Shown here one piece after another: positions 17,587 to 25,999 of a stretch of DNA of 64,000 nucleotides; positions within the stretch are counted from its first letter, which is position 1; each line of letters starts with the position of its first letter. Position numbers and translations under genes: made by a program. Source of the stretch: Comamonas sp. JUb58 (lineage in GTDB: Bacteria; Pseudomonadota; Gammaproteobacteria; Burkholderiales; Burkholderiaceae_C); the NCBI RefSeq assembly GCF_004364775.1, contig NZ_SOAL01000013.1, positions 62,001 through 126,000 on the forward strand. Reading direction: 5' to 3'. Under the pieces are notes generated by a model. It ran no database searches. It had not been told where the DNA came from and was given only the letters and a program-made list of their open reading frames with translations.

Positions 17587-18792
17587 ATGCGCGCAGATGT
17601 GTTTTTGGTGGAAACGGGCCTGGCGTCGACCCGCTCGCAGGCGCAGCGCCTGATTGCTGCGGGTGTGCAATGGCGCACCACCTCGCTGGCCCCCTGGATC
17701 AAGGTGGCCAAGAACGGTGACGAGATTCCAGCAGGCGCCGATGTGGAGCTGCTCGATGACTCGGAAGCCAAGTACATCTCGCGCGGCGGCCTCAAGCTGG
17801 AAGGCGCGCTGGCGGCGACCGGCTTGGTGGTCAAGGACCTGCGCTGTCTGGACGTGGGCCAGAGCACCGGTGGCTTTACCGACTGCCTGCTGCAGGCGGG
17901 CGCCCAGCAGGTGATTGGTGTCGATGTGGGCACGGGCCAACTGCATGAGCGCCTGCGCGCCGATGAGCGCGTGGTCTGTGTCGAGGGCTTCAATGCCCGC
18001 GCGTTGACGCCTGAATCGCTGGAAGCGGCCTGCGATCTGGCCTTGACCGAGATCGTGCTGGAAGAAGAGGACAACGACACCCAGCCGGTAGCCCCTTATG
18101 CCTGGATGCGCAATGGCGGCCAGGTCAGTGACGAATACGACGACAGCGAGGACGCCAAAGAGCAGGAGATCGAGGACTTCAAGGCCGAGCGCAGCGCCAA
18201 GCAGCGCGCCAAGGCGGAGGGCACGGCCCCCGTCGAGCGCCGCCGCCGCGCCGGCACCGAGAACATCGATATCCGCCCCGAGTTTGACTTTGTCACCGGC
18301 GACCTGTCCTTTATCTCGCTGACCCTGGTGCTGCCAGCGGTGGTGAGCGTGCTCAAGCCCGGCGGCCAGCTGCTGATGCTGGTCAAGCCCCAGTTCGAAC
18401 TGCAGCCCGGCCAGATTGGCAAGGGCGGCATTGTGCGCGACAAGGCCTTGTACGCCGAGGTGGAACAGCGCATCCGCGCCTGCCTCGCCGAGCTGGGCCT
18501 GGAGGTCAAGCAATGGATGGATTCGGCCATTGATGGCGGTGACGGCAACCATGAGTTCTTTGTGCATGCCCAGCAAGGCACCGTGGTGAAGCTGCCTGCG
18601 CCTGCAGCAGCCGATGCCAATGCGGACGCCCCAGCAGCCGCGCCTGCGAAGAAGGCCGCTGCCAAGCGCCCATCGCGTGCCGATATGCGTGCCAAGCGCG
18701 ATCTGCAGGAGCTGTATGTGGATCCGGAAGCGGCCAGTTTTGGCCAGCCGGGGCCTGCGCGCTCCAAACAGAAAAAGCGCAACGAACGATAA
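17587..18792 (+). CDS. tlyA: TlyA-family rRNA methyltransferase with an acidic insertion
   Basis: A 401-residue protein of the TlyA/haemolysin-A family, which 2'-O-methylates cytidines in rRNA. It has an N-terminal S4 RNA-binding domain (residues 1-60), ISRGGLKLEGAL, the SAM motif LDVGQSTGGFTDCLL and GDLSFISLTLVLP followed by VKPQFE. Usual length is about 270. The excess comes from a charged insertion at about residues 153-230, rich in Asp, Glu, Lys and Arg, between ACDLAL and FDFVTGDLSF, and from a C-terminal tail of about 75 residues. The ATG at 17587 has GAAGGA upstream. It lies between ahcY and metF. Confidence 0.88.
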   Translation: MRADVFLVETGLASTRSQAQRLIAAGVQWRTTSLAPWIKVAKNGDEIPAGADVELLDDSEAKYISRGGLKLEGALAATGLVVKDLRCLDVGQSTGGFTDCLLQAGAQQVIGVDVGTGQLHERLRADERVVCVEGFNARALTPESLEAACDLALTEIVLEEEDNDTQPVAPYAWMRNGGQVSDEYDDSEDAKEQEIEDFKAERSAKQRAKAEGTAPVERRRRAGTENIDIRPEFDFVTGDLSFISLTLVLPAVVSVLKPGGQLLMLVKPQFELQPGQIGKGGIVRDKALYAEVEQRIRACLAELGLEVKQWMDSAIDGGDGNHEFFVHAQQGTVVKLPAPAAADANADAPAAAPAKKAAAKRPSRADMRAKRDLQELYVDPEAASFGQPGPARSKQKKRNER

Positions 18793-18815
18793 GTGTTGAG
18801 GACCTGGAGACGCTG

Positions 18816-19643
18816 ATGTCTTTTCCGATCAGTTTTGAATTTTTCCCGCCCAAGACGCCCGAAGGCGCTGAGAAGCTGCGTGTGGTGCGCCAGGCGCTGT
18901 ATGCGCGCAAGCCCCAGTTCTGCTCGGTGACCTACGGCGCCGGCGGCTCCACGCAAGAGGGCACCTTTGGCGTGGTCAAGGCCATCCTCGACGAGGGTGT
19001 GGATGCGGCATCGCACTTCTCTTGTGTGGGTGCCACCAAGCAGACGGTGCGTGCGCAGCTGCAGCAGCTCAAGGACATGGGCGTCAAGCGCCTGGTGGCT
19101 TTGCGCGGCGACCTGCCCAGCGGCTATGGCCTGGGTGGTGAGTTCCACTACGCCAGCGATTTGGTGACGTTTATCCGCGACGAATTCGGCCAGGATTTCC
19201 ACATCGAAGTGGCCGCCTATCCGGAGATGCATCCGCAAGCACGCAGCCCGGAAGCGGACCTGCAGGCCTTTCTGGCCAAGGTGAAAGCCGGCGCTGATTC
19301 GGCCATCACGCAGTACTTCTTCAACGCCGATGCCTTTTGCAGATTTCAAGAAGATTTACAAAAACGCGGTGTGGACCTGCCGGTCATCCCGGGTATTATG
19401 CCGATCACCGGATCGACGCAGCTGATGCGCTTTTCGGATGCCTGCGGTGCCGAGATCCCGCGCTGGATTCGTCTGCGACTGCAAGGCTATGGAGATGATG
19501 TTGCCAGCATCCGTGCCTTTGGCCTGGATGTGGTGACCCAGATGTGCGAGGACCTGCGCCGCCGTGGTGCCGTCGGTCTGCACTTCTACACCATGAACCA
19601 AAGCGCAGCCACACTGGCGATCTGCGACCGGCTGGGGCTGTAA
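18816..19643 (+). CDS. metF: 5,10-methylenetetrahydrofolate reductase
   Basis: A 275-residue FAD enzyme that makes 5-methyl-THF, the methyl donor for methionine synthesis. Motifs: FEFFPPKTPEG at the N-terminus, SVTYGAGGST, LRGDLP, TQYFFNADAF and PGIMPI. It starts 23 bases after the tlyA-like gene, so the riboswitch probably also controls it. Together with ahcY it closes the methyl cycle: SAH to homocysteine, then remethylation. Confidence 0.97.
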   Translation: MSFPISFEFFPPKTPEGAEKLRVVRQALYARKPQFCSVTYGAGGSTQEGTFGVVKAILDEGVDAASHFSCVGATKQTVRAQLQQLKDMGVKRLVALRGDLPSGYGLGGEFHYASDLVTFIRDEFGQDFHIEVAAYPEMHPQARSPEADLQAFLAKVKAGADSAITQYFFNADAFCRFQEDLQKRGVDLPVIPGIMPITGSTQLMRFSDACGAEIPRWIRLRLQGYGDDVASIRAFGLDVVTQMCEDLRRRGAVGLHFYTMNQSAATLAICDRLGL

Positions 19644-19680
19644 CCAACAGCGCTGTGGTCTTGCAGCGCGGTGGCCCCGA

Positions 19681-20565
19681 ATGTGCCGAACGCGGAAAGA
19701 CCAGGAGTTGCTGTTGCCCTCATCCACACTATCGCGATGCCGAGGCTGGCTGGCCGCTGTCAGCCTGGCCGCGCTCGCGGGAGGCTGCGTGCATGTGCCC
19801 AGCGATGTGGAGGGCACGGAGACGGTGCCAACCAGCGGTGAGAACCAGCCCTTGGCGGAGCTCAAAGCACCTCCAGCACCTCCAGCGCCACCAGAACGCT
19901 CAGCGGCAGAGGCGGCGATTACGTCGACGGCACCAGAAGAGCTGGCCGCACTGGCGGGCGAGCGCCGTGGCCTGGGCCTGGTGCTGCCGCCGTCGGCGCC
20001 GCTCAGCAGCATCGATGGCCTGTCCCGCCCCTGGGATGTGCCCGATATCCCCTCTGAACTCAAGCAAGACCCATATCGCTCAGCCGACCAGCAGGGCATG
20101 GCTTCCTGGTATGGCGGCCAGTTCCATGGCCGCAAGACGGCCAATGGCGAGCGTTTTGACAAAGGCGGCCTGACAGCAGCACACAAGACGCTGCCTTTTG
20201 GCACCCAGGTCTGTGTGCGCAGCATGGTCACCGGCAAGGCGGTGGTGGTGCGCATCAATGACCGTGGCCCCTATGCCGGCGACCGCATCATCGACCTGAG
20301 CCAGGGCGCCGCCCAGGAGCTGGGCATGCTGGGCCTGGGCATCAAGCCGGTGGAGCTCTGGACCCTGGATGACGATGACGACGACTGTCCATCGTTTGTG
20401 CTGGCCGGGCGGCGCGGCAGCGGTGCGCTGGCCGGTGATGGCGCGCGTAGCCAGCCAGCAGCCAAGGCAGCGGTGCAGCACCGTGGCCGTGCGCGGGCCG
20501 TGGTGCCGGCCAACAAGGCCCGGGCCAAGCCTGCCAAGGCAGCGCCTGCACGGCGCAAAAAGTAA
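19681..20565 (+). CDS. RlpA-like double-psi beta-barrel lipoprotein
   Basis: A 294-residue septal-ring lytic transglycosylase-like protein. A hydrophobic stretch ends in the lipobox LAGGC, so it is probably an outer-membrane lipoprotein. The double-psi barrel domain is clear: ASWYGGQFHGRKTANGERFD, LTAAHKTLPFGT and VRINDRGPYAGDRIIDLS. There is no C-terminal SPOR domain; instead the tail is Lys/Arg/Ala-rich. The ATG at 19681 lacks a good ribosome-binding site, and an in-frame TTG at 19714, six bases after AGGAG, is a real alternative. Confidence 0.85.
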   Translation: MCRTRKDQELLLPSSTLSRCRGWLAAVSLAALAGGCVHVPSDVEGTETVPTSGENQPLAELKAPPAPPAPPERSAAEAAITSTAPEELAALAGERRGLGLVLPPSAPLSSIDGLSRPWDVPDIPSELKQDPYRSADQQGMASWYGGQFHGRKTANGERFDKGGLTAAHKTLPFGTQVCVRSMVTGKAVVVRINDRGPYAGDRIIDLSQGAAQELGMLGLGIKPVELWTLDDDDDDCPSFVLAGRRGSGALAGDGARSQPAAKAAVQHRGRARAVVPANKARAKPAKAAPARRKK

Positions 20566-20590
20566 AACCTCAGAACACACAAACAAAAAA

Positions 20591-20623
20591 CGCAGGCCCA
20601 TCCGATGGATGGCCTGCGTTTTT
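20591..20623. terminator. Bidirectional intrinsic terminator after the rlpA-like gene
   Basis: CGCAGGCC pairs with GGCCTGCG around an inner ATCC/GGAT stem, followed by TTTTT on the plus strand and preceded by AAAAAA, which serves the minus-strand rlmJ. Confidence 0.85.
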
Positions 20624-20651
20624 CTATGGGGGCGGACCGGCTGGGCGCTGC

Positions 20652-21539
20652 TTACTTGCCGCCGCTCTCCAGCACATAGCCGGCATTGCTGTCCTGCTGC
20701 AGCAGCTCGGCCATCTGGGGCAGGGCGGTCTTGAGCTGGTCCTTCAGGGTGAAGGGCGGGTTGATCAGGAACATGCCGCTGGCGGGCAGGCCGGGGCGCT
20801 TTTCCTCACCCTGGCGCATGGCGGTGGTGATCTTGCTGTTCTTGACCGTCAGCTCGGCATTGAGCCAGCTCTTGCCAAACTTGTTGGCCAGGGTCTTGAG
20901 GCGGCGCGGCAGGTCATGGGCTTCCTGGCGCGGAATGATCGGGTACCAGACCGCATAGGTGCCGGTGGGGAAGCGCTGCATGCTGTCGGCCACCATGTCG
21001 AGCACACGGCCGTAGTCGGTCTTCATCTCGTAGCTCGGGTCGCAGAGCAAAAAGGCGCGGCGCGATGGCGGGGGCAGGAACTTCTTCACGCCCTCAAAAC
21101 CGTCTTCCAGCAGCACCTGGACCTGGCGGCCGGCCTTCAGCTGCGCGATGTTGCCGCTCAGCGAGCGGCAGTCGGTGGGGTGCAGCTCAAACAGCTTGAG
21201 CTTGTCGCGGTCGCCCAGCAGGCGCTGCGCGATAAAGGGCGAGCCCGGGTAGACCTTGTAGGTGTTGCTGGTGTTGAAGGCTTTGACCATGTCCACATAG
21301 TCCTGCAGCATGGGGCACAGGTCCTTGACACCTTCAAGGCGGCGAATGCCCTCGTCGGCCTCGGCGCTGGTGGTGGCGTAGTCGCCGTCCAGGCGGTACA
21401 GGCCCGCCCCGGCATGGGTGTCCAGTGCAACCAATGCCGCCTCTTTTTGCGTCATGTATTGCAGGGAGGCAATCAGGATGGAGTGCTTGAGCACATCGGC
21501 GTGATTGCCGGCATGGAAGGCGTGGCGGTAACTGAACAT
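20652..21539 (-). CDS. rlmJ: RlmJ, 23S rRNA adenine-N6 methyltransferase
   Basis: A 295-residue SAM-dependent enzyme that methylates A2030 of 23S rRNA. The N-terminal MFSYRHAFHAGNHADVLKH is diagnostic, and LLCDPSYE is the DPPY-type catalytic motif. VALDTHAGAG is the SAM-binding loop. It is convergent with the rlpA-like gene across the shared terminator and divergent from rplM. Confidence 0.96.
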   Translation of the reverse strand: MFSYRHAFHAGNHADVLKHSILIASLQYMTQKEAALVALDTHAGAGLYRLDGDYATTSAEADEGIRRLEGVKDLCPMLQDYVDMVKAFNTSNTYKVYPGSPFIAQRLLGDRDKLKLFELHPTDCRSLSGNIAQLKAGRQVQVLLEDGFEGVKKFLPPPSRRAFLLCDPSYEMKTDYGRVLDMVADSMQRFPTGTYAVWYPIIPRQEAHDLPRRLKTLANKFGKSWLNAELTVKNSKITTAMRQGEEKRPGLPASGMFLINPPFTLKDQLKTALPQMAELLQQDSNAGYVLESGGK

Positions 21540-21665
21540 AGGGCGCCAATGGTAGCGATATGCGCCGCGCTACGGCGCCAAAGGGGCATGCAGCAGCTGC
21601 TAAAGGCCCCAAAAACATGGAAAAAATGCCCGAACCGAGCCGGTTTGCGGGATGTAAGGGGGCAC

Positions 21666-21694
21666 TTTACGTCTTGCCGAAAAACTTTTATAAT
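21666..21694 (+). promoter_or_regulatory. Sigma-70 promoter of rplM-rpsI
   Basis: TTTACG (21666-21671) and a perfect TATAAT (21689-21694) are separated by 17 bases, about 180 bases upstream of rplM. Confidence 0.65.
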
Positions 21695-21699
21695 GGAGA

Positions 21700-21871
21700 G
21701 CTTCGCAGCGATTTTTATGAATCCCGCGGCGAAGACTTTGCTTGCAGTGCCCAGGTGCTGCACGTGAGGGAGTACCGCCTAAGAGGCTTCCTGCGTGACG
21801 AGAGTTGCGTCTAGAAGAAGCACCGACCGCGGAAAAGGATTCGCCAAACCCTCTATTGAAAGAGAAAACTC
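21700..21871 (+). other. Untranslated leader of rplM-rpsI
   Basis: About 170 bases of probable leader RNA without a plausible gene. Ribosomal-protein operons are often regulated through such leaders; I see several short complementary stretches but no structure I can name. Regulation is inference. Confidence 0.4.
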
Positions 21872-22300
21872 ATGTCTACATTCAGCGCAAAACCCGCTGA
21901 GGTGCAACACGAGTGGTTTGTGATTGACGCCACCGATAAGGTGCTCGGACGTGTCGCCAGCGAAGTGGCACTCCGTCTGCGCGGCAAACACAAAGCCATT
22001 TACACACCTCACGTTGACACCGGTGACTACATCGTCATCATCAACGCCTCCAAGATTAAGGTCACTGGTACCAAGAACACGGACAAGGTGTACTACCGTC
22101 ATTCGGGCTTCCCAGGCGGCATCACTGCCACCAACTTCCGCGACATGCAAGTGAAGTTCCCTGGCCGTGCTCTCGAAAAGGCTGTCAAGGGCATGCTGCC
22201 CAAGGGTCCTCTGGGCTACGCCATGATCAAGAAGCTGAAGGTCTACGGTGGTGATGAGCATCCTCACACCGCCCAACAGCCTAAAGTGCTGGAAATCTAA
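21872..22300 (+). CDS. rplM: 50S ribosomal protein L13
   Basis: A 142-residue ribosomal protein with the family motifs [28 protein letters not shown] and [19 protein letters not shown]. The ATG follows an AAGAG ribosome-binding site. It precedes rpsI by 11 bases in the universal L13-S9 operon. Codon use shifts towards highly expressed codons compared with the flanking genes, as expected. Confidence 0.98.
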   Translation: MSTFSAKPAEVQHEWFVIDATDKVLGRVASEVALRLRGKHKAIYTPHVDTGDYIVIINASKIKVTGTKNTDKVYYRHSGFPGGITATNFRDMQVKFPGRALEKAVKGMLPKGPLGYAMIKKLKVYGGDEHPHTAQQPKVLEI

Positions 22301-22311
22301 GGAGTCCCGAG

Positions 22312-22704
22312 ATGATTGGTGATTGGAACAATGGCACCGGCCGTCGCAAATCCAGCGTCGCCCGTGTGTTTCTGAAGAAGGGCTCCGGCAAGATTGTTGT
22401 GAATGGCAAGGACATTCAACAATATTTCGGCCGCGAAACCTCGATCATGATTGCAAAGCAGCCCCTGGTGCTGACCGGCAATGTCGAAACCTTCGACATC
22501 CAGGTCAACGTGCACGGCGGCGGTGAATCCGGCCAAGCCGGTGCAACCCGCCACGGCATCACCCGCGCTCTGATCGATTACGACGCAGCACTGAAGTCGC
22601 AACTGAGCCAAGCTGGCTTCGTGACCCGTGACGCACGTGAAGTCGAGCGTAAGAAGGTCGGTCTGCACTCTGCACGCCGCGCAAAGCAGTTCTCCAAGCG
22701 TTAA
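22312..22704 (+). CDS. rpsI: 30S ribosomal protein S9
   Basis: A 130-residue ribosomal protein with [14 protein letters not shown] at the N-terminus and the basic C-terminal tail RRAKQFSKR that reaches the ribosomal P site. A GGAGT ribosome-binding site precedes the ATG. It is followed by a strong terminator. Confidence 0.98.
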   Translation: MIGDWNNGTGRRKSSVARVFLKKGSGKIVVNGKDIQQYFGRETSIMIAKQPLVLTGNVETFDIQVNVHGGGESGQAGATRHGITRALIDYDAALKSQLSQAGFVTRDAREVERKKVGLHSARRAKQFSKR

Positions 22705-22723
22705 TTGCTGGCTACTTGCCAAG

Positions 22724-22748
22724 AACCGCCCCTCGGGGCGGTTTTTTT
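22724..22748 (+). terminator. Intrinsic terminator of rplM-rpsI
   Basis: AACCGCCC and GGGCGGTT form a compact stem with a CTCG tetraloop, followed by a run of T residues. Confidence 0.92.
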
Positions 22749-22877
22749 ATGGGGCATTGGAATCAATGCGGGTATTCCCACACTGCAATTGGCGTCACCC
22801 AGCCGATGGGCTGCGAAAAAGATGCGATTGGAGTACCATTCTTTGCAGTACATCAAATAAGACAGGAGTCGTCTCCC

Positions 22878-23243
22878 ATGAGCGAAGTTGCTGAAAACAC
22901 CATGACGGAAATGCCCACCCCGATTGTCTTTACCGACAGCGCTGCGGCCAAGGTGGCCGATCTGATTGCCGAAGAAGGCAATCCGGATCTGAAGCTGCGC
23001 GTGTTCGTGCAAGGCGGCGGCTGCTCGGGCTTCCAGTATGGCTTTACCTTTGACGAGATTGCCAACGACGACGACACGACCATGACCAAGAATGGCGTGT
23101 CGCTGCTGATCGATGCGATGAGCTACCAGTACCTGCTGGGCGCCGAGATCGATTACAAGGAAGACCTGCAGGGTGCGCAGTTCGTGATCAAGAATCCGAA
23201 CGCCTCCACCACCTGCGGTTGCGGATCGAGCTTCTCGGTATAA
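22878..23243 (+). CDS. erpA: ErpA, iron-sulfur cluster insertion protein
   Basis: A 121-residue A-type carrier that delivers Fe-S clusters to apoproteins. The three conserved cysteines are present: Cys49 in [11 protein letters not shown] and Cys113/Cys115 in CGCGSSF. The frame is open upstream, but the ATG at 22878 with an ACAGGAG ribosome-binding site matches the family length. It follows rpsI after a terminator and is itself closed by a terminator, so it is probably a single-gene unit. Confidence 0.96.
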   Translation: MSEVAENTMTEMPTPIVFTDSAAAKVADLIAEEGNPDLKLRVFVQGGGCSGFQYGFTFDEIANDDDTTMTKNGVSLLIDAMSYQYLLGAEIDYKEDLQGAQFVIKNPNASTTCGCGSSFSV

Positions 23244-23307
23244 GCCGCGCAGCCCGTGATGGAAGGCATGGCTCCCTTGCTTGCCTTCTGCTCCACCCCC
23301 TTGCCAC

Positions 23308-23338
23308 AAGCCGCTGTTGACCAGCGGCTTTTGTTTTG
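23308..23338 (+). terminator. Intrinsic terminator after erpA
   Basis: AAGCCGCTG pairs with CAGCGGCTT (loop TTGAC), followed by the T-rich TTGTTTTG just before the MFS gene. Confidence 0.8.
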
Positions 23339-23341
23339 CCC

Positions 23342-24766
23342 ATGTCCGCTGAACTGACCCCCCGCCCCGTCGCGCCCCACAAGGAGCGCCTGCTCTGGCT
23401 GGTGGCGATTGCCTTTTTTCTGCAGTCGCTCGATGCCACGATCCTGAACATCGCGCTGCCGGCCATGGCGCATTCGCTGGGCCAAAGTCCGCTGAAGATG
23501 CAGTCGGTCATCGTGGCCTACTCGCTCACCACGGCCATGCTGATCCCGGCGTCCGGCTGGATTGCCGACCGCTTTGGTACGCGCCGCGTCTTCATGTGGG
23601 CGATTGCACTGTTTGTGCTGGGCTCGGTGCTGTGCGCGCTCTCGCCCAGCCTGGGCTTTCTGATCGCCGCGCGCGTGGTGCAGGGCGTGGGCGGCGCAAT
23701 GATGCTGCCGGTGGGGCGCCTGGCAGTGCTGCGCAGCCACCCCAAGGGCGATTTCATCCGTGCGATGAGCTTTATCGCCATCCCCGGCCAGATCGGCCCC
23801 TTGCTGGGCCCCACCCTGGGCGGCTGGCTGGTCGAGGTTGCGACCTGGAACTGGATCTTCTGGATCAATGTGCCCGTCGGCCTGTTCGGCGTCTGGGCGG
23901 CGCGCCGTTGGATGCCCGAGACCACCTGGTCGGTGCCGCGCAAGTTTGATGGCCTGGGCTATGCGCTGCTGTCATTCGGCATGGTGGCCATTTCGGTGGC
24001 CTTGGATGGCATGTCCGGCATGGGCCTGGGCATGGCGATGGTGGTGGTGCTGATGGTGTTTGGCCTGGCCAGCCTGGCCAGCTACTGGATGCATGCGCTG
24101 CGCGTGCCCGAGCCGCTGTTCCCTCCTATGCTGTTCCGCGTGCGTTCGCTGCGCGTGGGCCTGCTGGGCAATCTGTTTGCCCGCTTTGGCACGGGCGCTG
24201 CGCCGTTTCTGATCCCGCTGCTGCTGCAGGTGGGCCTGGGCATGGCGCCGATGAATGCCGGCATGATGATGCTGGCCACCGTCATGGGCAGCATGCTGGT
24301 CAAGCGTTTTGCGGTGCAGACGGTGCAGCACTTTGGCTACCGTCGCGTGCTGCAGGTCAACTCGGTGATGGTGGCCTTCATGCTCGCCAGCTTTGCGTTG
24401 ACCAGCGCCAACCAGCCGCCCTGGTTGCTGCTGCTGCAGCTGTTTGTGTTTGGCGGCTTCAACTCCATGCAGTTCTCGGCGATGAACTCCGTCACCCTGA
24501 AGGACCTGGACGGCGAGTTTGCCAGCAGCGGCAACAGCCTTTTGTCGATGGTGCAGATGCTGGCCATGGGCATTGGTGTGGCCTTGGCTGGCGCGCTGCT
24601 GTCGGGCTATGCAGACCGCTGGATCACCGACCCGGACAAGTCGCTGCGCGCCATCCATGCGACCTTCCTGACCGTGGCCTTGATGACCTTGGCCGCCACC
24701 TTGGTGTTCAGCCAGCTCGACAAGGATGAGCCCGTCAAGCCAGCGCCCGATGGCGGGGATGCCTAA
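23342..24766 (+). CDS. MFS drug exporter, DHA2 family (MdtD-like)
   Basis: A 474-residue inner-membrane transporter, probably a proton-driven multidrug exporter. The N-terminus FLQSLDATILNIALPAMA, the motif-A GWIADRFGTRRVF and the motif-C-like GPLLGPTLGGWL are those of the DHA2 group, closest in feel to E. coli MdtD. The ATG at 23342 starts right after the erpA terminator and has no obvious ribosome-binding site. It is convergent with anmK. The substrate cannot be predicted. Confidence 0.88.
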   Translation: MSAELTPRPVAPHKERLLWLVAIAFFLQSLDATILNIALPAMAHSLGQSPLKMQSVIVAYSLTTAMLIPASGWIADRFGTRRVFMWAIALFVLGSVLCALSPSLGFLIAARVVQGVGGAMMLPVGRLAVLRSHPKGDFIRAMSFIAIPGQIGPLLGPTLGGWLVEVATWNWIFWINVPVGLFGVWAARRWMPETTWSVPRKFDGLGYALLSFGMVAISVALDGMSGMGLGMAMVVVLMVFGLASLASYWMHALRVPEPLFPPMLFRVRSLRVGLLGNLFARFGTGAAPFLIPLLLQVGLGMAPMNAGMMMLATVMGSMLVKRFAVQTVQHFGYRRVLQVNSVMVAFMLASFALTSANQPPWLLLLQLFVFGGFNSMQFSAMNSVTLKDLDGEFASSGNSLLSMVQMLAMGIGVALAGALLSGYADRWITDPDKSLRAIHATFLTVALMTLAATLVFSQLDKDEPVKPAPDGGDA

Positions 24767-24792
24767 GGCCTAAGCCTGCATTCCTTACCCGC

Positions 24793-25905
24793 TCAACGCG
24801 GGTAGATTGCGCCCAGCACCCGGAGGCCGCGTGCCCCGGTCACCGCCGGCAGGTTGCCGGGCAGGCTCTGCCAGCACTGGCGGGCCAGCCAGGCAAAGGC
24901 GCTGGCCTCTACCTGCAGCGGTGGCAGGCCATGCGCGGCCGAGCTGTCCACCACCATGCCGGGCAGCAGATCGGCCAGGCGCTGCATCAGGTTCTGGTTG
25001 AGTGCACCGCCACCGCAGACGATCAAGGTCTGGCCCTCGGCAGCGCCATGGCGCTGCATGTCCTGCGCAATCGCCAGCGCGGTAAAGGCGGTCAGGCTGG
25101 CCTGCACATCGGCAGGCGCAGCGCCCGGCGCATGGCGCTCCAGCAAGGGGGCCAGCCAGGCCGGGTTGAACAGGTCGCGCCCGGTGCTCTTGGGCGGTGG
25201 CAGCTGGAAGAAGGGCTCCTCCATGAAGGCCGCCAGCAAATCTGGAATCACCTGGCCGCTGGCCGCCCAGCTGCCGCCATCGTCATAGGGATTGCCGGTG
25301 TTCAGCTGGCACCAGTGGTCCATCAGCGCATTGCCGGGGCCGCAGTCCCAGCCCCGGATGTCATCGCCTTCCAGACGGCTGATGTTGGAGATGCCGCCGA
25401 TGTTGAGCACCCAGCGCAGCTTGCCCGCGCCGCCGAATACGCTGTGGTGGAAGGCGGGCACCAGCGGCGCACCCTGGCCACCGGCGGCCACATCGCGGCT
25501 GCGGAAATCGGCCACCACGGCAATGCCGCTCAGCTCCGCCAGCAGCGCCGGGTTGTTGAGCTGCAAGGTGTAGCCGGTGGCATCCCAAAGGCCTGGTTGG
25601 TGGCGCACGGTCTGGCCATGGGCGCCAATGGCGATGATATCGCCGGGCTGCAACTGGCTGCGCGCCAGCAGCCGATCGACCACCTGCGCATAGCTGCGTG
25701 CCAGCGCATTGCCTGCCAATGCGGCGCGGTGCAGCTCATGCTCGCCGGCGCTGTTCAGCGCCAGCAGCTCGGCGCGCAGCTCGGGGGCAAAGCCGGTGCT
25801 GGCGTACTGCAGCACCTCCATGCGGCCGTCCTGCCACTGGGCAATCACACCATCCACCCCATCCAGCGAGGTGCCGGACATCAGGCCAATAAAGCGTTCA
25901 GTCAT
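24793..25905 (-). CDS. anmK: AnmK, anhydro-N-acetylmuramic acid kinase
   Basis: A 370-residue cytosolic kinase that phosphorylates and opens 1,6-anhydroMurNAc released during cell-wall turnover, giving MurNAc-6-phosphate. Motifs: IGLMSGTSLDGVDGV, IGAHGQTVRH, VADFRSRDVAAGGQGAPLVP, LNIGGISN and CGPGNALMD. A small hairpin (TACCCGC/GCGGGTA) covers its stop codon and the gap to the convergent MFS gene. It follows the M23 peptidase gene on the same strand. Confidence 0.97.
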   Translation of the reverse strand: MTERFIGLMSGTSLDGVDGVIAQWQDGRMEVLQYASTGFAPELRAELLALNSAGEHELHRAALAGNALARSYAQVVDRLLARSQLQPGDIIAIGAHGQTVRHQPGLWDATGYTLQLNNPALLAELSGIAVVADFRSRDVAAGGQGAPLVPAFHHSVFGGAGKLRWVLNIGGISNISRLEGDDIRGWDCGPGNALMDHWCQLNTGNPYDDGGSWAASGQVIPDLLAAFMEEPFFQLPPPKSTGRDLFNPAWLAPLLERHAPGAAPADVQASLTAFTALAIAQDMQRHGAAEGQTLIVCGGGALNQNLMQRLADLLPGMVVDSSAAHGLPPLQVEASAFAWLARQCWQSLPGNLPAVTGARGLRVLGAIYPR

Positions 25906-25929
25906 CGTTGTTGAGCCTGCAAAAGCAAA

Positions 25930-25959
25930 GGCCCCAACAATACCAAGATTGTGGGGGCC
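25930..25959 (-). terminator. Hairpin between the M23 peptidase gene and anmK
   Basis: GGCCCC..CAAT and ATTG..GGGGCC pair across six bases, directly before the anmK start on the minus strand. It lacks a long T-run, so it may only attenuate read-through into anmK. Confidence 0.4.
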
Positions 25960-25999
25960 TGGGGGCGGTGGCAGCGGCTGTTACGCGCTGCTTACTGGC

